Notes: generated by a model not told the origin, from the sequence alone. 64,000 bases of DNA from Pseudomonas beijingensis (GCF_030687295.1 NZ_CP117425.1:4592001-4656000), one strand, 5' to 3'. Shown: positions 29,168 to 39,997, counted from the stretch's first letter. Numbers and translations: made by a program.

Positions 29168-29935
29168 ATGATACAGATCAGTGCCCTGCCCGCGTTCACC
29201 GATAACTACATCTGGTTGTTACAGGATCACTCCACCCAGCGCTGCGCCGTGGTCGACCCGGGTGATGCCGCCCCCGTGCAGGCCTGGCTCGACGCCCATC
29301 CGGACTGGGTCCTGAGCGACATCCTGATCACCCACCATCACCATGATCATGTCGGCGGCGTCCAGGCGCTGAAGAATGCGACGAACGCCACCGTTTACGG
29401 CCCCGCCAGCGAAAACATCCCGGCGCGGGACCAGGCCCTGAATGACAACGACCAAATCAGCGTGCTCGGCTGGGACTTCGACGTCTACGCGGTTCCGGGC
29501 CATACGCTGGGGCACATTGCCTACTACCACCATGGCTTGCTCTTCTGCGGCGACACCCTGTTCGCCGCCGGTTGCGGCCGGCTCTTCGAAGGCACGCCTG
29601 CGCAGATGCACCATTCCCTGGGTCGCCTCGCCGCGTTGCCTGAAGATACCCTGGTCTACTGCACCCATGAATATACCCTCAGCAACCTGAAGTTCGCGGT
29701 CGCCGTGGAGCCAGGCAATCCGGACATTGCCGCCCGCCTGGAAAAAGTCAGCCGCCAACGCAGCGAAGGCATCATGACACTGCCCTCGACCCTGGCCCTG
29801 GAAAAACTCACCAATCCATTCCTGCGCACCGCTGAAACATCCGTTAAACAAAAAGCAGACGAACGGAACGGCCAGCGAAACCAGACGCCGAGTGAGGTTT
29901 TTGCGGCCTTGAGGGCTTGGAAAGATACGTTCTAA
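29168..29935 (+). CDS. gloB: Hydroxyacylglutathione hydrolase (glyoxalase II)
   Basis: Hydrolyses S-lactoylglutathione to lactate and glutathione, finishing methylglyoxal detoxification in the cytoplasm. 255 residues from [20 protein letters not shown]. The binuclear-metal motif [10 protein letters not shown] (about residues 55-64), [30 protein letters not shown] and the late [13 protein letters not shown] are all intact, as is the glutathione-binding C-terminal helix region with [19 protein letters not shown]. The open frame runs 22 codons further upstream, but ATG 29168 matches the family. Confidence 0.95.
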   Translation: MIQISALPAFTDNYIWLLQDHSTQRCAVVDPGDAAPVQAWLDAHPDWVLSDILITHHHHDHVGGVQALKNATNATVYGPASENIPARDQALNDNDQISVLGWDFDVYAVPGHTLGHIAYYHHGLLFCGDTLFAAGCGRLFEGTPAQMHHSLGRLAALPEDTLVYCTHEYTLSNLKFAVAVEPGNPDIAARLEKVSRQRSEGIMTLPSTLALEKLTNPFLRTAETSVKQKADERNGQRNQTPSEVFAALRAWKDTF

Positions 29936-29969
29936 GGCAGCTATCGATTGATACAAAAATTCTGAAAGG

Positions 29970-29998
29970 TTGACCTGTTGGGGTGCGCTTCCTAGAAT
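29970..29998 (+). promoter_or_regulatory. Sigma-70 promoter of mltD
   Basis: TTGACC (29970-29975), 17-bp spacer, TAGAAT (29993-29998), 37 bp before the mltD start. Five of six bases match consensus in each hexamer or nearly so. Confidence 0.65.
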
Positions 29999-30034
29999 CG
30001 GCCGACATTTTTGCCCGGAACTTACTTCCAGCCA

Positions 30035-31483
30035 ATGTCGTCATCTATATGCAGGTCCGTCCAGTCAGACACATTGACCCGCTTGGCTCAAGCCATCGCG
30101 GTGGCTGTGTCCGCCACCCTGGCGGGCTGCCAGAGCACGAGCCAGCTGCCGCAGACCGACGCGGTGCACACCCCGAATATCGCCGCTCGCGCCAAACAGA
30201 AGCCGGTATGGCTCACCGAGAAACCCAGCCCCCAAGTGCCCCAGGACGTCTGGGAACGCATGCGACAGGGCTTCCAGCTTCAGGAAACGGCCGGCGTCAA
30301 CCCGCGTATCGAACAACAGCGCCTGTGGTTCGCCAGCAACCCGTCCTTTCTGGAAAACGCCGGTGAGCGCGGCAGCCTGTACATCCATTACATCGTCGAA
30401 CGTCTTGAAGAACGCAACATGCCGCTGGAACTGGCGCTGCTGCCGGTGATCGAGAGTGCCTACAACCCCATGGCCTATTCCCGGGCCAACGCGGTGGGGC
30501 TGTGGCAATTCATCCCGTCCACGGGGCGTTACTTCAATCTGCGCCAGACCCGCTTTTATGACGGGCGACGCGATATCACCGCCTCCACCACGGCCGCCAT
30601 GGACTACCTGACGCGCCTGCATGACATGTTCAACGGCGACTGGTTGCTGGCACTGGCGGCCTACAACGCCGGTGAAGGCACGGTTAGCCGCGCCATCGAG
30701 CGCAACGAGAAGCTGGGCCTGCCCACCGACTACTGGAACCTGCCGCTGCCCAGCGAGACCCAGGCCTATGTGCCGAAGCTGCTGGCGCTGTCCCAAGTGG
30801 TGCTCGCGCCCGACGCCTATGGCGTGAACCTCAACCCGATCGCCAACGAACCCTACTTCCAGGTCGTCGAGATCAACCAGCGCATGGACCTGTCCAAGGT
30901 CGCGGCGGTGGCCAACATCGACGAAGACGAGCTGTTCCAGCTCAACCCGTCTTTCAAGCAGCGCACCACCATCGACGGCCCCCAGCACCTGCTGGTGCCG
31001 ACGTCCAAGGCCCAGTTGCTGACCGCCAGCCTGTCGACCATGCGCCCGGAAGAGCTGATCAGCCAGCGCGCGCTCAAACCGGTCTTTGAAAACGTCGACG
31101 ACAGCGAAGTGGAAGGTGCCAGGCGCACCTACCGCGTCAAGCGCGGCGACAACCTGGCCCAGATTGCCAAGGCCAACAAGGTCCAGACCAAGGACCTGCA
31201 GCGCTGGAACAAACTCAGCGGCCACAAGCTCAAGGTCGGCCAGACCCTGGTGATGCAGGACACCAAGCCCACAAAGAGCACCGGCAAGCGCATCAGCACC
31301 GTGGTGGCCGCCAACAGCAAGAACCAGAAGAAGCAGACCCAGTACAAGGTCAAACAGGGCGATTCGTTGTATGTCGTCGCCAAGCGCTTCAACGTGGAAA
31401 TGCAGCACCTCAAGCGCTGGAACCCGCGGATGGGCAAGGCACTCAAGCCTGGGCAGATGCTGACGGTCTACTCCCCGCACTAA
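30035..31483 (+). CDS. mltD: Membrane-bound lytic murein transglycosylase D
   Basis: Cleaves peptidoglycan glycan strands non-hydrolytically at the outer membrane, periplasmic side. 482 residues from MSSSICRSVQSD. It is a lipoprotein: signal sequence ends at the lipobox LAGC (Cys about 32). The GEWL/SLT domain (about 100-240) has the catalytic Glu in PVIESAYNPMAYS, then AVGLWQFIPSTG and ALAAYNAGEGTV. Two LysM peptidoglycan-binding domains lie at about 365-407 (YRVKRGDNLAQIA) and 436-479 (YKVKQGDSLYVVA). It has its own promoter and stands between gloB and the yej operon, as in other Pseudomonas. Confidence 0.93.
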   Translation: MSSSICRSVQSDTLTRLAQAIAVAVSATLAGCQSTSQLPQTDAVHTPNIAARAKQKPVWLTEKPSPQVPQDVWERMRQGFQLQETAGVNPRIEQQRLWFASNPSFLENAGERGSLYIHYIVERLEERNMPLELALLPVIESAYNPMAYSRANAVGLWQFIPSTGRYFNLRQTRFYDGRRDITASTTAAMDYLTRLHDMFNGDWLLALAAYNAGEGTVSRAIERNEKLGLPTDYWNLPLPSETQAYVPKLLALSQVVLAPDAYGVNLNPIANEPYFQVVEINQRMDLSKVAAVANIDEDELFQLNPSFKQRTTIDGPQHLLVPTSKAQLLTASLSTMRPEELISQRALKPVFENVDDSEVEGARRTYRVKRGDNLAQIAKANKVQTKDLQRWNKLSGHKLKVGQTLVMQDTKPTKSTGKRISTVVAANSKNQKKQTQYKVKQGDSLYVVAKRFNVEMQHLKRWNPRMGKALKPGQMLTVYSPH

Positions 31484-31520
31484 AGTGATCGGGGAGCTTT
31501 GTAGGGTGAGGGATTCATCT

Positions 31521-31643
31521 GTGGGAGCAAGGCTTGCCCGCGATGGCCACACGCGGTTTAAGAGTTGAACCGCGACATCGTTCATCGCGGGCAAGCCTTG
31601 CCCCCACAGGTCAAGCTCCCACAAGGTGGATAAATCCCCTCAC
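31521..31643. repeat. REP pair between mltD and the yej operon
   Basis: GTGGGAGCAAGGCTTGCCCG (31521-31540) pairs with CGGGCAAGCCTTGCCCCCAC ending 31607, followed by a half copy GATAAATCCCCTCACC of the second REP class near 31628. This fills most of the 290-bp gene-free gap. Confidence 0.8.
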
Positions 31644-31773
31644 CAAAGGTTCTGCGCTCGGCCGGTATCCGCTTAGCCGACTGTCCCCCTCTAAACCCCG
31701 CCTTTTTCCTGCCGATACAAGCTGTTACTGTACAGGCCATAAAAGCCCAAGCCGCCTGGATCGAATCTCAGAC

Positions 31774-33606
31774 TTGATACGTCCCCTCCTCCTGCTCCTG
31801 ATCAGCCTGGCCTTGAGCGCTCCCGCCAGCGCAACCATCAGCGAAAGCCATGGCTATGCGCAGTTCGGCACGCTCAAGTATCCGGCCAGGTTCACCCACT
31901 TCGATTGGGTCAACCCGCAAGCGCCCAAGGGCGGAGTCTTGCGGGTCATGGCATTCGGCACCTTCGATACGCTCAATCCCTACACTTTCAAGGGCAGCAG
32001 CCCGGTTTCCACGCCGAACTTCCTTCAGTACGGCATCAATGAGCTGAACGAACCGCTGATGGTCGGCACTGGCCAGTACGCACCGTCCGGTGATGAACCG
32101 ACGTCGAGCTATGGCCTGATCGCCCAATCAGTGGAATACAGCGAAGACCGCAGCTGGGTGGTGTTCAACCTGCGCCCCGAGGCGCGGTTCCACGATGGCG
32201 TGCCCATCACTGCCTATGACGTGGCGTTCTCCTACCGGACGCTGCTCAAGGACGGCCACCCGCAATACCGCACCAACCTGCAGGAAGTGTTGCGAGTCGA
32301 CATCCTCAACCCGCTGAAAATCCGCTTTGTCTTCAAGCGCGCGGGCAATCCCTTGCTGATCCTGCGCCTGGGTGAGCTGCCGGTGTTGCCCCAGCATTAC
32401 TGGAAAGGCCGCGACTTCAAGGCAACGACCTTCGAACCGCCCCTGGGCAGCGGGCCATATCGCATCACCAAAGTGCAGCCAGGCCGCCAACTGGTGTTCG
32501 AACGGGTCAAGGACTACTGGGGCAAGGACCTGCCGGTCAATCGCGGCAAGTACAACTACGACCGCATGGACGTGGAATTCTACCGTGACAGCGAAGTCGC
32601 CTTCGAAGCCTTCAAGGCCGGCGAGTTCGACATCTACATCGAACACCAGGCCAAGAACTGGGCCAACGGCTATCAATTCCCGGCGGTCAACCGGGGCGAT
32701 GTGATCAAGGCGCAGATACCCCACCAGATTCCGACCCAGACCCAAGGCCTGTTCATGAACACCCGGCGCGCCACGTTCGCCGAGGTCAAGGTGCGCGAAG
32801 CCCTGGGGCTGATGTTCGATTTCGAGTGGACCAACCGCACCCTGTTCAGCGGCGCCTACAAGCGCACCCTCAGCTATTACCCCAACAGCGAATTCTCCGC
32901 CACCGGCCTGCCGGTGGGCCATGAATGGCTGCTGCTCAAGCCGTACCGGGATCAATTGCCGCCCAAACTGCTCACCGAACCCTTCAGCTTGCCCAAGACC
33001 GACGGGCGCGGCATTCCCCGGGAAACCCTGCGCAAGGCATTGGGGCTCTTGAAGGAAGCCGGCTGGAACCTCAACGGCCAACGCCTGCTAAATGCCGAGC
33101 ACCAGCCCCTGAGCTTCGAAATCCTGCTGGTGAACCCGAACCTGGAGCGTATCCTGCAACCCTACGTCGAAAACCTCGCCAGCATCGGCGTCCAAGCCCG
33201 GCTGCGCACGGTGGACCGCGCCCAATACAAGCAGCGCCTGGACCAGTTCGACTTCGACATGATCCTGCTGACCCTTGGCCAGACCCTCAGCCCGGGCCTC
33301 GAGCAATGGCAGTACTTCCACTCCAGCCAAGTTGGGATCAAGGGCAGCAAGAACTACGCCGGGATCGCCAACCCGGTGGTCGACCATTTGCTGGAAAAAC
33401 TGCTCGCCGCCCAGACCCGCGACGAACAGGTCGCCGCCGGCAAGGCCCTGGATCGCGTACTACTGTGGCAGCATTACTGCATTCCCAACTGGTATCTCAA
33501 TTATCATCGCCTGGCGTACCGCAACCGGTTCGCCTTCGTCACCACGCCGCCCTACACCCTGGGCCTGAGCTCCTGGTGGCTGAAATCTTCGGAGAAAGAT
33601 CAATGA
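31774..33606 (+). CDS. Extracellular solute-binding protein family 5 (YejA-like), copy 1
   Basis: A periplasmic binding protein for an oligopeptide-type ABC importer, about 610 residues. Start is uncertain: TTG 31774 gives a signal peptide (MIRPLLLLLISLALSAPASA) directly; no good ATG is nearby and the long upstream frame crosses REP DNA. Family blocks include SHGYAQFGTLKYPARFTHFDWVNPQAPKGG, GELPVLPQHYWKG, PLGSGPYRI and SWWLKSS at the end. Its ATGA overlap with the second binding protein shows operon organisation. The YejA branch of E. coli imports microcin C and peptides; which ligand is used here is unknown. Confidence 0.88.
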   Translation: MIRPLLLLLISLALSAPASATISESHGYAQFGTLKYPARFTHFDWVNPQAPKGGVLRVMAFGTFDTLNPYTFKGSSPVSTPNFLQYGINELNEPLMVGTGQYAPSGDEPTSSYGLIAQSVEYSEDRSWVVFNLRPEARFHDGVPITAYDVAFSYRTLLKDGHPQYRTNLQEVLRVDILNPLKIRFVFKRAGNPLLILRLGELPVLPQHYWKGRDFKATTFEPPLGSGPYRITKVQPGRQLVFERVKDYWGKDLPVNRGKYNYDRMDVEFYRDSEVAFEAFKAGEFDIYIEHQAKNWANGYQFPAVNRGDVIKAQIPHQIPTQTQGLFMNTRRATFAEVKVREALGLMFDFEWTNRTLFSGAYKRTLSYYPNSEFSATGLPVGHEWLLLKPYRDQLPPKLLTEPFSLPKTDGRGIPRETLRKALGLLKEAGWNLNGQRLLNAEHQPLSFEILLVNPNLERILQPYVENLASIGVQARLRTVDRAQYKQRLDQFDFDMILLTLGQTLSPGLEQWQYFHSSQVGIKGSKNYAGIANPVVDHLLEKLLAAQTRDEQVAAGKALDRVLLWQHYCIPNWYLNYHRLAYRNRFAFVTTPPYTLGLSSWWLKSSEKDQ

Positions 33607-35456
33607 AGCCTCTACGCGCCCTGCTCCTGCAGGCCAGCTGCCTGCTATTCGCCGGACTGGCCTGCGCTGCGCCGCAGCATGCCGTGACCTTGTACAACGA
33701 GCCGCCGAAATACCCGGCCAACTTCAAGCATTTCGACTATGTCAACCCGGACGCGCCCAAGGGCGGTATCTTCCGCCAGGGCGGCTTTGGGGGGTTCGAC
33801 AGCCTCAACCCGTTCATCAGCAAAGGTGTGCCGGCCGATGACATCGGCCTGATCTACGACACCCTGGCCAAGCAGGGCCTGGATGAACCTTTCACCGAAT
33901 ATGGCCTGATCGCCGAAAAAATCGAGAAAGCTCCGGACAATGGCTGGGTGCGTTTCTACCTGCGCCCCGAAGCCCGTTTCAACGACGGCCATCCGGTACG
34001 CGCCGAAGACGTGGTCTTCAGCTTCCAGACCCTGACCAAGGACGGCGCACCGATGTTCCGCGGCTATTACAACGACGTTGCCGACGTCATCGCCGAAGAC
34101 CCGCTCAAGGTGCTGTTCAAGTTCAAGCACACCAATAACCGCGAACTGCCGTTGATCCTCGGCCAATTGCCGGTCTTGCCAAAGCACTGGTGGGCCGAGC
34201 GCGACTTCAACAAGGGTAACTTGGAGATCCCCCTGGGCAGCGGCCCCTACAAAGTCGCCGAAGTGAAGGCCGGTCGCTCGATCCGCTATGAGCGGGTGAA
34301 GGACTACTGGGGCAAGGATTTGCCGGTCAATCGCGGTTTCTACAACTTCGACGTGCTGGTCACCGACTACTACCGCGACAACACCGTCGCGGTCGAGGCA
34401 TTGAAAGCCGGGCAGTTCGATTACTGGCTGGAAATGACCGCCAAGAACTGGGCCAACGCCTACAACATCCCGGCCGTGACCGAAGGCCGGCTGATCAAGG
34501 AGCAGATCCCCAACGGCAACCCCACCGGCATGCAGGGCTTTGTCTACAACCTGCGCCGGCCGGTCTTCCAGGATGTTCGGGTGCGCAAGGCCTTGAGCCT
34601 GCTGCTGGATTTCGAGTGGACCAACAAACAGCTGTTCAACGGTGCCTATGCCCGCACCCGCAGCTATTTCGAGAATTCGGAAATGGCCGCCACCGGCCTG
34701 CCCGGCGAAGACGAACTGAAGATTCTCGAGCCCTTGCGCGGCAAGATTCCCGAGCAGGTCTTCAGCGAAGCCTTCCAACCTTCGGTGTGCGACGGCAGCG
34801 GCATGATTCGCGACCAGCAGCGCAAGGCCTATCAACTGCTGCAAGAAGCCGGCTGGCGCATCGTCGACGACAAGATGGTCGACGCCCAAGGCAAACCGGT
34901 GGTGCTGGAGTTTTTGCTGGCCCAGACCGAGTTTGAGCGGATATTGCTACCCTTCAAACGCAACCTGAGCGACCTGGGCATCGACCTGGTGATCCGCCGG
35001 GTGGACGTGTCCCAGTACATCAATCGCGTACGCTCCCGGGACTTCGACCTGGTGGTGGGCAGCTTCCCGCAATCCAGCTCGCCGGGTAACGAACAGCGCG
35101 AATTCTGGATGTCCGCCGCCGCCGACAAGCCTGGCAGCCGCAACACCATGGGCCTGAAGGACCCGGCCGTGGACCAACTGGTGGAGCAACTGATCAACGC
35201 CGACTCGCGCAAGAGCCTGGTGGCCCATGCCCGGGCATTGGATCGGGTCCTGCAATGGGGCTACTACGTGATTCCCAACTGGCACATCAAGACCTGGCGC
35301 GTGGCCTACTGGAACCACATCGGCCATCCGAAAATCACGCCCACCTATGACATCGGCACCACCACCTGGTGGGTCAAGCCGGAGGTCAAGCCGGCCGATG
35401 AAGTAGAGAAGCAGGTCATCGAGCAGCAAATCGCCGCCCCTGCGAGCGTGGAGTAA
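33603..35456 (+). CDS. Extracellular solute-binding protein family 5 (YejA-like), copy 2
   Basis: A 617-residue periplasmic binding protein; ATG 33603 overlaps the previous stop (ATGA). Signal peptide [22 protein letters not shown]. It is clearly a paralogue of the preceding gene, sharing [66 protein letters not shown] and TTWWVKPEV, but diverged throughout. The C-terminus has an extra Glu/Val-rich tail ([15 protein letters not shown]). Two binding proteins for one permease suggest two ligand ranges. Confidence 0.92.
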   Translation: MKPLRALLLQASCLLFAGLACAAPQHAVTLYNEPPKYPANFKHFDYVNPDAPKGGIFRQGGFGGFDSLNPFISKGVPADDIGLIYDTLAKQGLDEPFTEYGLIAEKIEKAPDNGWVRFYLRPEARFNDGHPVRAEDVVFSFQTLTKDGAPMFRGYYNDVADVIAEDPLKVLFKFKHTNNRELPLILGQLPVLPKHWWAERDFNKGNLEIPLGSGPYKVAEVKAGRSIRYERVKDYWGKDLPVNRGFYNFDVLVTDYYRDNTVAVEALKAGQFDYWLEMTAKNWANAYNIPAVTEGRLIKEQIPNGNPTGMQGFVYNLRRPVFQDVRVRKALSLLLDFEWTNKQLFNGAYARTRSYFENSEMAATGLPGEDELKILEPLRGKIPEQVFSEAFQPSVCDGSGMIRDQQRKAYQLLQEAGWRIVDDKMVDAQGKPVVLEFLLAQTEFERILLPFKRNLSDLGIDLVIRRVDVSQYINRVRSRDFDLVVGSFPQSSSPGNEQREFWMSAAADKPGSRNTMGLKDPAVDQLVEQLINADSRKSLVAHARALDRVLQWGYYVIPNWHIKTWRVAYWNHIGHPKITPTYDIGTTTWWVKPEVKPADEVEKQVIEQQIAAPASVE

Positions 35457-35460
35457 CGAA

Positions 35461-36534
35461 ATGCTGGCTTACATTTTTCGGCGACTGCTGCTGATCATCC
35501 CGACCCTGTTCGGCATTCTGTTGATCAATTTCGTTATCATCCAGGCCGCGCCCGGCGGGCCGGTGGAACAGATGATCGCCAAGCTCGAGGGCTTCGAGGG
35601 CGCCACCAGCCGTATTGCCGGCGGCGGCGCCGAAGTGTCGGTGGCCGGTTCCTCCTACCGCGGGGCCCAAGGCCTGGACCCGGCGCTGGTCAAGGAAATC
35701 GAGCACATGTACGGCTTCGACAAGTCAGCCCCCGAACGCCTGTGGATCATGATCAAGAACTACGCCCACCTGGACTTCGGCGACAGTTTCTTCCGCGATG
35801 CCAAGGTCATCGACCTGATCAAGGAAAAGATGCCGGTGTCCATCTCCCTCGGGCTGTGGAGCACCCTGATCATGTACCTGGTGTCGATCCCGCTGGGGAT
35901 CGCCAAGGCCACGCGCCACGGCAGCCATTTCGATGTGTGGACCAGTTCGGCAATCATCGTCGGCTACGCGATCCCGTCGTTCCTGTTCGCCATCCTGCTG
36001 ATCGTGGTGTTTGCCGGCGGCAGCTATTTCGACTGGTTCCCGTTGCGCGGATTGACCTCCAACAACTTCGACGAATTGAGCATGGGCGGCAAGATCCTCG
36101 ATTACTTCTGGCACCTGGCCTTGCCCGTGACCGCCCTGGTGATCGGTAACTTCGCCACCATGACCCTGCTGACCAAGAACAGCTTCCTCGACGAAATCAA
36201 CAAGCAATACGTGGTCACCGCCAAGGCCAAGGGCCTGACTCGCCATCGGGTGCTCTACGGCCATGTCTTCCGCAACGCCATGCTGCTGGTGATCGCCGGT
36301 TTCCCGTCGGCGTTCATCGGGATCTTCTTCACCGGCTCCCTGCTGGTGGAAGTGATCTTCTCCCTCGACGGCCTGGGCCTGATGAGTTTCGAAGCGGCCA
36401 TCAACCGCGATTACCCGGTGGTGTTTGGCACCCTGTTCATCTTCACCTTGCTGGGGCTGGTGGTGAAACTGATCGGCGATTTGACCTACACCTTTGTCGA
36501 TCCGCGCATCGACTTCGAAAGCCGGGAGCATTGA
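35461..36534 (+). CDS. yejB: Peptide ABC transporter permease YejB
   Basis: A 357-residue inner-membrane permease starting [24 protein letters not shown], with about six TM helices. The ABC-permease coupling loop is visible as [29 protein letters not shown] (residues about 243-272, EAA-type with conserved Gly). It is longer than DppB-type permeases because of the periplasmic insert after helix 1 ([18 protein letters not shown]), typical of YejB. Starts four bases after the binding-protein stop. Confidence 0.93.
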   Translation: MLAYIFRRLLLIIPTLFGILLINFVIIQAAPGGPVEQMIAKLEGFEGATSRIAGGGAEVSVAGSSYRGAQGLDPALVKEIEHMYGFDKSAPERLWIMIKNYAHLDFGDSFFRDAKVIDLIKEKMPVSISLGLWSTLIMYLVSIPLGIAKATRHGSHFDVWTSSAIIVGYAIPSFLFAILLIVVFAGGSYFDWFPLRGLTSNNFDELSMGGKILDYFWHLALPVTALVIGNFATMTLLTKNSFLDEINKQYVVTAKAKGLTRHRVLYGHVFRNAMLLVIAGFPSAFIGIFFTGSLLVEVIFSLDGLGLMSFEAAINRDYPVVFGTLFIFTLLGLVVKLIGDLTYTFVDPRIDFESREH

Positions 36535-36535
36535 G

Positions 36536-37555
36536 ATGAACCTGTCCCCTCTCAATCGTCGTCGCTTCGAACTGTTCAAGGCCAACAAGCGTGGCTGGTG
36601 GTCGCTGTGGCTGTTCCTGATTCTGTTCGGGCTGAGCCTGGGCGCCGAGTTGATCGCCAACGACAAGCCGCTGGTGGTGCATTACGACGACGGCTGGTAC
36701 TTCCCGGCCCTCAAGCGCTACCCGGAAACCACGTTCGGCGGCGAATTCCCCCTGGAAGCCAACTACAAGAGCCCGTACATCCGTGAACTGCTGGCGGCCA
36801 AGGACGCCTGGGTGCTGTGGGCACCGATTCCGTTCAGCTACCAGAGCATCAACTACGACCTGAAGGTCCCGGCACCGGCACCGCCTTCTTCCATCAATTG
36901 GCTGGGCACCGACGACCAGGGCCGCGATGTCCTGGCCCGGGTCATCTACGGCTTTCGCATCTCGGTGCTGTTCGCCCTGACGCTGACGCTGCTCAGCTCG
37001 ATCATCGGCGTGATCGCCGGTGCGCTGCAGGGTTTCTATGGCGGCTGGGTGGACCTGGCCGGCCAACGCTTCCTGGAGATCTGGTCGGGGCTGCCGGTGC
37101 TGTACCTGCTGATCATCCTGGCCAGCTTCGTGCAGCCCAACTTCTGGTGGCTGCTGGGCATCATGCTGCTGTTTTCCTGGATGAGCCTGGTGGACGTGGT
37201 CCGCGCCGAGTTCCTGCGCGGGCGCAATCTGGAATACGTGCGCGCCGCGCGGGCGCTGGGCATGCAGAACGGCGCGATCATGTTCCGCCACATCCTGCCC
37301 AACGCCATGGTCTCGACCATGACGTTCATGCCGTTCATCCTCACCGGCGCCATCGGCACCCTCACCGCCCTGGATTTCCTCGGCTTTGGCCTGCCGCCGG
37401 GCGCCCCGTCCCTGGGCGAGCTGGTGGCCCAAGGCAAATCCAACCTCCAGGCGCCGTGGCTGGGCATCAGCGCGTTCGCCGTGCTGGCCCTGATGCTGAG
37501 CCTGCTGGTGTTCATCGGCGAGTCCGCTCGCGATGCCTTCGATCCGAGGAAGTGA
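36536..37555 (+). CDS. yejE: Peptide ABC transporter permease YejE
   Basis: A 339-residue second permease starting MNLSPLNRRRFELFKANKRGWWSLWLFL (ATG 36536, one base after the yejB TGA). Features: first TM at about 20-40, a periplasmic loop with DDGWYFPALKRYPETTFGGEFPLEANYKS (YejE-specific), then GTDDQGRDVLARVIYGFRIS and the EAA-type loop EYVRAARALGMQNGAIMFRHILPNAM. Forms the transport channel with YejB. Confidence 0.93.
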   Translation: MNLSPLNRRRFELFKANKRGWWSLWLFLILFGLSLGAELIANDKPLVVHYDDGWYFPALKRYPETTFGGEFPLEANYKSPYIRELLAAKDAWVLWAPIPFSYQSINYDLKVPAPAPPSSINWLGTDDQGRDVLARVIYGFRISVLFALTLTLLSSIIGVIAGALQGFYGGWVDLAGQRFLEIWSGLPVLYLLIILASFVQPNFWWLLGIMLLFSWMSLVDVVRAEFLRGRNLEYVRAARALGMQNGAIMFRHILPNAMVSTMTFMPFILTGAIGTLTALDFLGFGLPPGAPSLGELVAQGKSNLQAPWLGISAFAVLALMLSLLVFIGESARDAFDPRK

Positions 37556-37556
37556 T

Positions 37557-39167
37557 ATGAACCAGGACAATCTGATCGAAGTGCGCGACTTGGCGGTGGA
37601 ATTCGTTGTCGGCGAACGCCGCCAGCGCGTGGTCGAGGGCGTCAGCTTCGACATCAAGCGCGGCGAAACCCTGGCCCTGGTGGGTGAAAGCGGCTCGGGC
37701 AAATCGGTCACCGCCCACTCGATCCTGCGCCTGCTGCCCTACCCACTGGCCCATCACCCCACCGGGACCATCCAATACGCCGGCCAGGATTTGCTGGGAT
37801 TGAAGGAAAAAACCATCCGTCATATCCGCGGCAACCGGATCGCGATGATCTTCCAGGAGCCGATGACCTCCCTCAACCCGCTGCACTGCATTGAAAAACA
37901 GATCAATGAGGTGCTCGGCATCCATAAGGGTTTGAGTGGCAAGGTCGCGACCCGTCGGACGCTTGAGTTGCTGGAGCTGGTCGGCATCCCCGAGCCCCAC
38001 AAGCGTCTCAAGGCCCTGCCCCACGAGCTGTCCGGCGGCCAGCGCCAGCGGGTGATGATCGCCATGGCCCTGGCCAACGAGCCGGAACTGCTGATCGCCG
38101 ATGAGCCGACCACCGCCCTGGACGTCACCGTCCAGCTGAAAATCCTTCAATTGCTCAAGGAATTGCAGGCGCGACTGGGCATGTCGCTGTTGCTGATCAG
38201 CCACGATTTGAACCTGGTGCGAAGAATTGCGCATCGCGTATGTGTCATGCAGCGCGGTTGCATCGTCGAACAGGCATCGTGCGAAGAGTTGTTCCGCGCG
38301 CCGCAGCATCCGTACACTCGGGAACTGCTGGGCGCCGAACCCAGCGGCACCCCGGCGACCAACGTCGTCGGCCCGCCGCTGTTGCAGGTCGAGGACCTGA
38401 AAGTCTGGTTCCCGATCAAGAAAGGCCTGTTCAAACGCACGGTAGACTACATCAAGGCCGTGGACGGCATCCGCTTCAGCCTGCCCCAAGGCCAGACCCT
38501 GGGCATCGTCGGCGAAAGCGGTTCCGGCAAATCCACCCTGGGGCTGGCAATCCTGCGGTTGATCGGCAGTCAGGGCGGGATCCGCTTCGAAGGCAAACAG
38601 CTGGACAGCCTGACGCAGCAACAGGTCCGACCGCTGCGCCGGGAGATGCAAGTGGTGTTTCAGGACCCGTTCGGCAGCCTGAGCCCACGGATGTGTGTGA
38701 GCCAGATCGTTGGCGAAGGCCTGCGGATTCACAAGATCGGCACCGCGGCCGAGCAGGAACAAGCGATAATCGCGGCATTGAAGGAGGTAGGCCTGGACCC
38801 GGAGACCCGGAACCGCTACCCCCATGAATTTTCCGGTGGGCAGCGGCAGCGTATCGCCATTGCCCGGGCCCTGGTGCTCAAGCCGGCGTTGATTCTGCTG
38901 GATGAACCAACGTCGGCCCTGGACCGTACCGTGCAACGCCAAGTGGTGGAGCTGTTGCGGTCGTTGCAAACCAAGTACAACCTGACGTACCTGTTCATCA
39001 GCCATGACCTGGCTGTCGTCAAAGCGCTGAGCCACCAACTGATGGTGGTCAAGCATGGCCAAGTGGTCGAACAAGGTGATGCCCGCAGCATATTCGCCGC
39101 GCCGCAGCACCCCTATACACAGCAGTTGCTGGAGGCCGCCTTCCTGGCCCCAACAACTGCCGAATAA
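37557..39167 (+). CDS. yejF: Peptide ABC transporter ATP-binding protein YejF (fused two-domain)
   Basis: A 536-residue cytoplasmic ATPase holding both nucleotide-binding domains in one chain. Domain 1: Walker A GESGSGKSVT (about 43-52), signature LSGGQRQRV, Walker B LLIADEPTTALD. Domain 2: Walker A GESGSGKSTL (about 321-330), signature FSGGQRQRIAIARAL, Walker B LILLDEPTSALD. Each is followed by an OppC-type C-terminal extension with QHPYTRELL and QHPYTQQLL. Start ATG 37557 overlaps the yejE stop region (TGATATG). It powers YejBE. Confidence 0.95.
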   Translation: MNQDNLIEVRDLAVEFVVGERRQRVVEGVSFDIKRGETLALVGESGSGKSVTAHSILRLLPYPLAHHPTGTIQYAGQDLLGLKEKTIRHIRGNRIAMIFQEPMTSLNPLHCIEKQINEVLGIHKGLSGKVATRRTLELLELVGIPEPHKRLKALPHELSGGQRQRVMIAMALANEPELLIADEPTTALDVTVQLKILQLLKELQARLGMSLLLISHDLNLVRRIAHRVCVMQRGCIVEQASCEELFRAPQHPYTRELLGAEPSGTPATNVVGPPLLQVEDLKVWFPIKKGLFKRTVDYIKAVDGIRFSLPQGQTLGIVGESGSGKSTLGLAILRLIGSQGGIRFEGKQLDSLTQQQVRPLRREMQVVFQDPFGSLSPRMCVSQIVGEGLRIHKIGTAAEQEQAIIAALKEVGLDPETRNRYPHEFSGGQRQRIAIARALVLKPALILLDEPTSALDRTVQRQVVELLRSLQTKYNLTYLFISHDLAVVKALSHQLMVVKHGQVVEQGDARSIFAAPQHPYTQQLLEAAFLAPTTAE

Positions 39168-39187
39168 CCTGAAAAGAGGAGCAACAC

Positions 39188-39982
39188 ATGGGTTTTCTCG
39201 CCGGTAAGCGCGTACTGATCGTCGGTGTCGCCAGCAAGCTGTCCATCGCATCCGGCATCGCCGCCGCCATGCATCGCGAGGGCGCTGAGCTTGCCTTCAC
39301 TTATCAGAACGACAAACTCAAGGGTCGTGTCGAAGAGTTCGCACAAGGCTGGGGCTCGAGCCCTGAGCTGTGCTTCCCATGCGACGTGGCCAGCGATGAA
39401 GAAATCGCCAAGGTCTTCGAAGAGCTGAGCAAGAAGTGGGACGGCCTGGACTGCATCGTGCACTCCGTGGGCTTCGCCCCGGGCGACCAACTGGACGGCG
39501 ACTTCACCGAAGCCACCACCCGCGAAGGTTTCCGCATTGCCCACGACATCAGCGCCTACAGCTTCGTGGCCCTGGCCAAGGCCGGTCGCGAAATGATGAA
39601 AGGCCGCAACGGCAGCCTGCTGACCCTGTCGTACCTGGGCGCCGAGCGCACCATGCCGAACTACAACGTCATGGGCATGGCCAAGGCGTCCCTGGAAGCC
39701 GGCGTACGTTACCTGGCCGGTTCCCTGGGCCCGGACGGCACCCGCGTCAACTGCGTATCGGCAGGCCCGATCCGCACCCTCGCCGCTTCCGGCATCAAGA
39801 ACTTCCGCAAGATGCTGGCCGCCAACGAGGCGCAAACCCCACTGCGTCGCAACGTCACCATCGAAGAAGTCGGCAACGCCGGTGCCTTCCTGTGCTCGGA
39901 CCTGGCGTCGGGTATCAGCGGTGAAATCATGTACGTGGACGGCGGCTTCAACACCACCGCCATGGGCAACATCGAAGAGTAA
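39188..39982 (+). CDS. fabI: Enoyl-[acyl-carrier-protein] reductase FabI
   Basis: NADH-dependent reductase of the last step of fatty-acid elongation (FASII), cytoplasmic, 264 residues. SDR fold with the FabI nucleotide loop [13 protein letters not shown], and the FabI-specific catalytic pair Tyr-x6-Lys at Y159/K166 in YNVMGMAK. C-terminal [12 protein letters not shown] is typical. It is the triclosan-sensitive isozyme type. Only 20 bp downstream of yejF with a GAGGAG ribosome site (AAAAGAGGAGCAAC), so it may be read both from the operon and from a promoter within yejF; it ends in a strong terminator. Confidence 0.96.
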   Translation: MGFLAGKRVLIVGVASKLSIASGIAAAMHREGAELAFTYQNDKLKGRVEEFAQGWGSSPELCFPCDVASDEEIAKVFEELSKKWDGLDCIVHSVGFAPGDQLDGDFTEATTREGFRIAHDISAYSFVALAKAGREMMKGRNGSLLTLSYLGAERTMPNYNVMGMAKASLEAGVRYLAGSLGPDGTRVNCVSAGPIRTLAASGIKNFRKMLAANEAQTPLRRNVTIEEVGNAGAFLCSDLASGISGEIMYVDGGFNTTAMGNIEE

Positions 39983-39997
39983 TCTTCACGTTGCAGC

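Noticed and set aside
30065..31624. 519-codon minus-strand frame opposite mltD
   Set aside because: Antisense shadow; also runs through a REP pair.
31534..31773. Binding-protein copy 1 starting at 31534
   Set aside because: That part of the frame crosses a REP pair and lacks a signal-peptide-like start; TTG 31774 gives one directly.
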